The notes under the pieces: generated by a model | Seen by the model: the letters and a program-made list of their open reading frames with translations, nothing else | Database searches by the model: none | What the model was told of the DNA's origin: nothing | Translations under genes and position numbers: made by a program | Assembly: GCA_016789485.1 (NCBI GenBank) | Contig: JAEURE010000176.1 | Span: 1 to 6,132, forward strand | From: Anaerolineales bacterium | GTDB lineage: Bacteria > Chloroflexota > Anaerolineae > Anaerolineales > Villigracilaceae | Length of the DNA stretch: 6,132 nucleotides | Direction of reading: 5' to 3' | Shown: positions 4,772 to 6,132 of the stretch, piece by piece | Position numbering within the stretch: the stretch's first letter is position 1 | How the letters are laid out: each line of letters starts with the position of its first letter

Positions 4772-5617
4772 ATGTTTGAGAATTATAGATTTAATACAAG
4801 TGTGATCCGCTTTTTTGTCTACCTTGTGTTGATTATCCTATTAGCCGTAACCATTATCCCGATTTGGATTTTGATCGTGAACGCGACCCGTTCCACCACT
4901 GAGATACAACAGGGTCTTAGTATTTTTCCAAGTACCCATCTATTTGAAAACTATAGAATACTTTTGGGCAAGGGGCTTAACCTGCCGAGAGGCTTTTCAA
5001 ACAGTTTGTTTTTGGCGGTTTCTTCAACTGTTGTGACAGTTTATTTCTCCATGCTGACCGCATATGGGATCGTAGCATATGAGTTCAAGGGGAAAAAACT
5101 GTTTTCCAACTTCATCGTTTTGCTGGTCATGATTCCCATGCAGCTTTCCATTATTGGCTTCTATCAATACATGTCCAAGCTTGGGCTTACGGATAATTAT
5201 GCGGCGCTTATTTTGCCGCTTATAGCAAATGCCGGAGCGGTATTCTTCGGCAAGCAATATTTAGAGTCCATGATCATGCAGGATTTGATCGACGCCGCAA
5301 GAATCGACGGCGCCAGTGAATTGGGCATCTTCCATCTTGTTATGATGCCGCTGGCTGTTCCGGGCGCGGCTACCATGGGAATTTTTGCCTTTGTCGCCTC
5401 GTGGAATAACTTCTTCAATGCGTTTATTCTGATTTCATCCATTGAAAAGTATACATTGCCAATGCTGGTGCAGACTTTACGCGGCGATGTGTATCGTACC
5501 GAATTTGGCGCCATTTACCTGGGGCTTGCTGCCACCATCGTACCGATCATCGTTATCTATGCCCTCTTCTCAAGATACATTGTCAGCGGTATTGCAATCG
5601 GTGCGTTGAAGGAATAA
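4772..5617 (+). CDS. ABC sugar transporter permease, MalG/UgpE type
   Basis: This is a 281-residue inner-membrane protein, the second half of the channel. Hydrophobic segments are at roughly 11-37, 78-103, 115-135, 143-162, 200-227 and 250-274. The end (RYIVSGIAIGALKE) matches the conserved R-Y-(F/I)-V-x-G-(I/L)-x-x-GA(V/L)K tail of MalG-like proteins. The EAA loop at 174-193 is recognisable but diverged: D174-A-A instead of E-A-A, G180 conserved, V190 for I, and M192-P193 for L-P. It still has the IDGA core. GAGAGG (4758-4763) lies 8 bases before ATG 4772 and overlaps the end of the first permease gene. No ATPase gene follows; the next gene is xylA. The ATPase must be encoded elsewhere, as is usual for importers that share an MsiK/MalK-type subunit. 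Confidence 0.93.
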   Translation: MFENYRFNTSVIRFFVYLVLIILLAVTIIPIWILIVNATRSTTEIQQGLSIFPSTHLFENYRILLGKGLNLPRGFSNSLFLAVSSTVVTVYFSMLTAYGIVAYEFKGKKLFSNFIVLLVMIPMQLSIIGFYQYMSKLGLTDNYAALILPLIANAGAVFFGKQYLESMIMQDLIDAARIDGASELGIFHLVMMPLAVPGAATMGIFAFVASWNNFFNAFILISSIEKYTLPMLVQTLRGDVYRTEFGAIYLGLAATIVPIIVIYALFSRYIVSGIAIGALKE

Positions 5618-5723
5618 CTGCTCGTCTCAACTAGTTCTGGTTTTATAGAATGTTTCCAACCCTCAGGGCGGTACAGGAAAGGATTAAACAGGTTTTTGCG
5701 CATTCTCTCTCCATCCTTCGTAA

Positions 5724-5747
5724 CCCCCACCTCTCCGGAGGTGGGGG
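5724..5747 (+). promoter_or_regulatory. GC-rich hairpin between the permease and xylA genes
   Basis: CCCCCACCTC (5724-5733) and GAGGTGGGGG (5738-5747) form a perfect 10-bp stem around the 4-base loop TCCG. It is very stable. No T-run follows on the plus strand (CCAAGAAG), so it is not a normal terminator. It lies 51 bases before xylA and may set an mRNA processing boundary between transport and catabolic genes, or be a dispersed intergenic repeat. The rest of 5618-5798 holds no gene that I can support and no copy of the operator. Confidence 0.62.
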
Positions 5748-5784
5748 CCAAGAAGTGACTGCCTACAGATAATATAGGAAATTC

Positions 5785-5790
5785 AAGGAG
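5785..5790 (+). promoter_or_regulatory. Ribosome binding site of xylA
   Basis: AAGGAG lies 8 bases before ATG 5799, which is good spacing and fixes the start. A TATAAT-like GATAAT (5768-5773) occurs just upstream but has no recognisable -35 at the right distance, so a separate xylA promoter is not supported. Confidence 0.8.
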
Positions 5791-5798
5791 CAACCCTT

Positions 5799-6132
5799 AT
5801 GACTGAATACATCTCCAAGCCTGAGCAAAAATTCACCTTTGGTCTATGGACAGTTGGCAACATAGGACGAGACCCGTTCGGGGGTCCTGTCCGCGAGCAG
5901 AAAACTCCCGCGGAGCTGGTCCGCCTGCTGGGGGAAGTGGGAGCGTACGGCGTCAACTTCCACGATAACGACCTGATCCCAATTGATGCGACACCTGCCG
6001 AAGCGGAAGCCATCAAAAAGGATTTTCGCAAAGCACTTGCTGACACTGGCGTGGTTGTCCCCATGGCAACCACCAACCTTTTCAGCGACCCGATCTTCAA
6101 GGACGGCGCTTTTACATCCAATGATCCCAAGG
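5799..6132 (+). CDS. xylA: Xylose isomerase, class I (Thermus/Streptomyces type), N-terminal part
   Basis: The first 111 residues are present; the gene runs off the right edge (family length about 390). The enzyme converts D-xylose to D-xylulose (and glucose to fructose) in the cytoplasm, using two divalent metal ions. The sequence follows the short class I enzymes closely: [17 protein letters not shown] (12-28), then [14 protein letters not shown] (48-61) with catalytic His55 and Asp58, equivalent to His54 and Asp57 of the Streptomyces enzymes. Next comes [24 protein letters not shown] (86-109), where Phe95 matches the active-site Phe94. It lacks the long N-terminal extension of class II enzymes such as that of E. 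coli. The metal-binding residues lie beyond the window. It follows the transporter genes on the same strand after a 181-base spacer and gives the best clue to the transported sugar. A xylulokinase gene would be expected nearby but is not visible. Confidence 0.95.
   Translation, partial: MTEYISKPEQKFTFGLWTVGNIGRDPFGGPVREQKTPAELVRLLGEVGAYGVNFHDNDLIPIDATPAEAEAIKKDFRKALADTGVVVPMATTNLFSDPIFKDGAFTSNDPK

Noticed and set aside
5783..6130. Long minus-strand open frame opposite xylA
   Set aside because: It is a shadow of xylA, whose plus-strand translation matches a well-known enzyme with active-site residues in place.
1..6132. Mobile element, CRISPR array or defence system
   Set aside because: No transposase, integrase, repeat-spacer array, toxin-antitoxin pair or nuclease gene is visible; all clear genes belong to sugar uptake, its regulation, or heme handling.

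Overview
The window looks like chromosomal DNA of an anaerobic, saccharolytic bacterium. The best guess is Chloroflexota, class Anaerolineae. The basis is the Ala/Pro/Thr/Asp-rich linker behind the lipobox of the solute-binding protein, the Thermus/actinobacterial-type (class I) xylose isomerase, and moderate GC content with AGGAG-type ribosome binding sites. This lineage call is inference from style, not from a marker gene.

Layout. (1) Positions 1-483, minus strand: the N-terminal part of a heme-utilization protein of the ChuX/HutX/HemS family, running off the left edge. (2) 484-854: intergenic DNA with a near-perfect 28-bp palindrome and then a strong sigma70-type promoter (762-790). Its start site lies inside a 24-bp operator-like palindrome (795-818). 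(3) 855-1871: a LacI-family repressor, closed by an intrinsic terminator (1857-1893) that uses the end of the coding sequence, with the stop codon in the loop. (4) 1894-2238: a long leader region with a second operator sharing 11 identical bases with the first (1903-1916), a possible promoter, a candidate 45-codon leader ORF (2094-2231), and two stable hairpins inside that ORF. (5) 2239-3705: lipoprotein sugar-binding protein. (6) 3706-3824: intercistronic hairpin. (7) 3825-4766 and 4772-5617: two MalF/MalG-type permeases separated by 5 bases. (8) 5618-5798: a spacer with a GC-rich hairpin. (9) 5799 to the right edge: the N-terminal 111 residues of xylose isomerase (XylA).

How the parts fit. 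The repressor probably controls itself and the downstream genes through the two matching operators. The binding protein and two permeases form a CUT1-type ABC importer. No ATPase is visible, so it either lies outside the window or is a shared MsiK/MalK-type subunit. The adjacent xylA suggests the imported sugar is xylose or a xylose-containing oligosaccharide, whose xylose would be isomerised to xylulose in the cytoplasm. The heme protein belongs to a separate, divergently transcribed unit.

I see no mobile element, CRISPR array, tRNA or rRNA. The least explained stretch is the structured leader ahead of the binding protein (about 2040-2238). The protein-coding content otherwise resembles known sugar-uptake operons.
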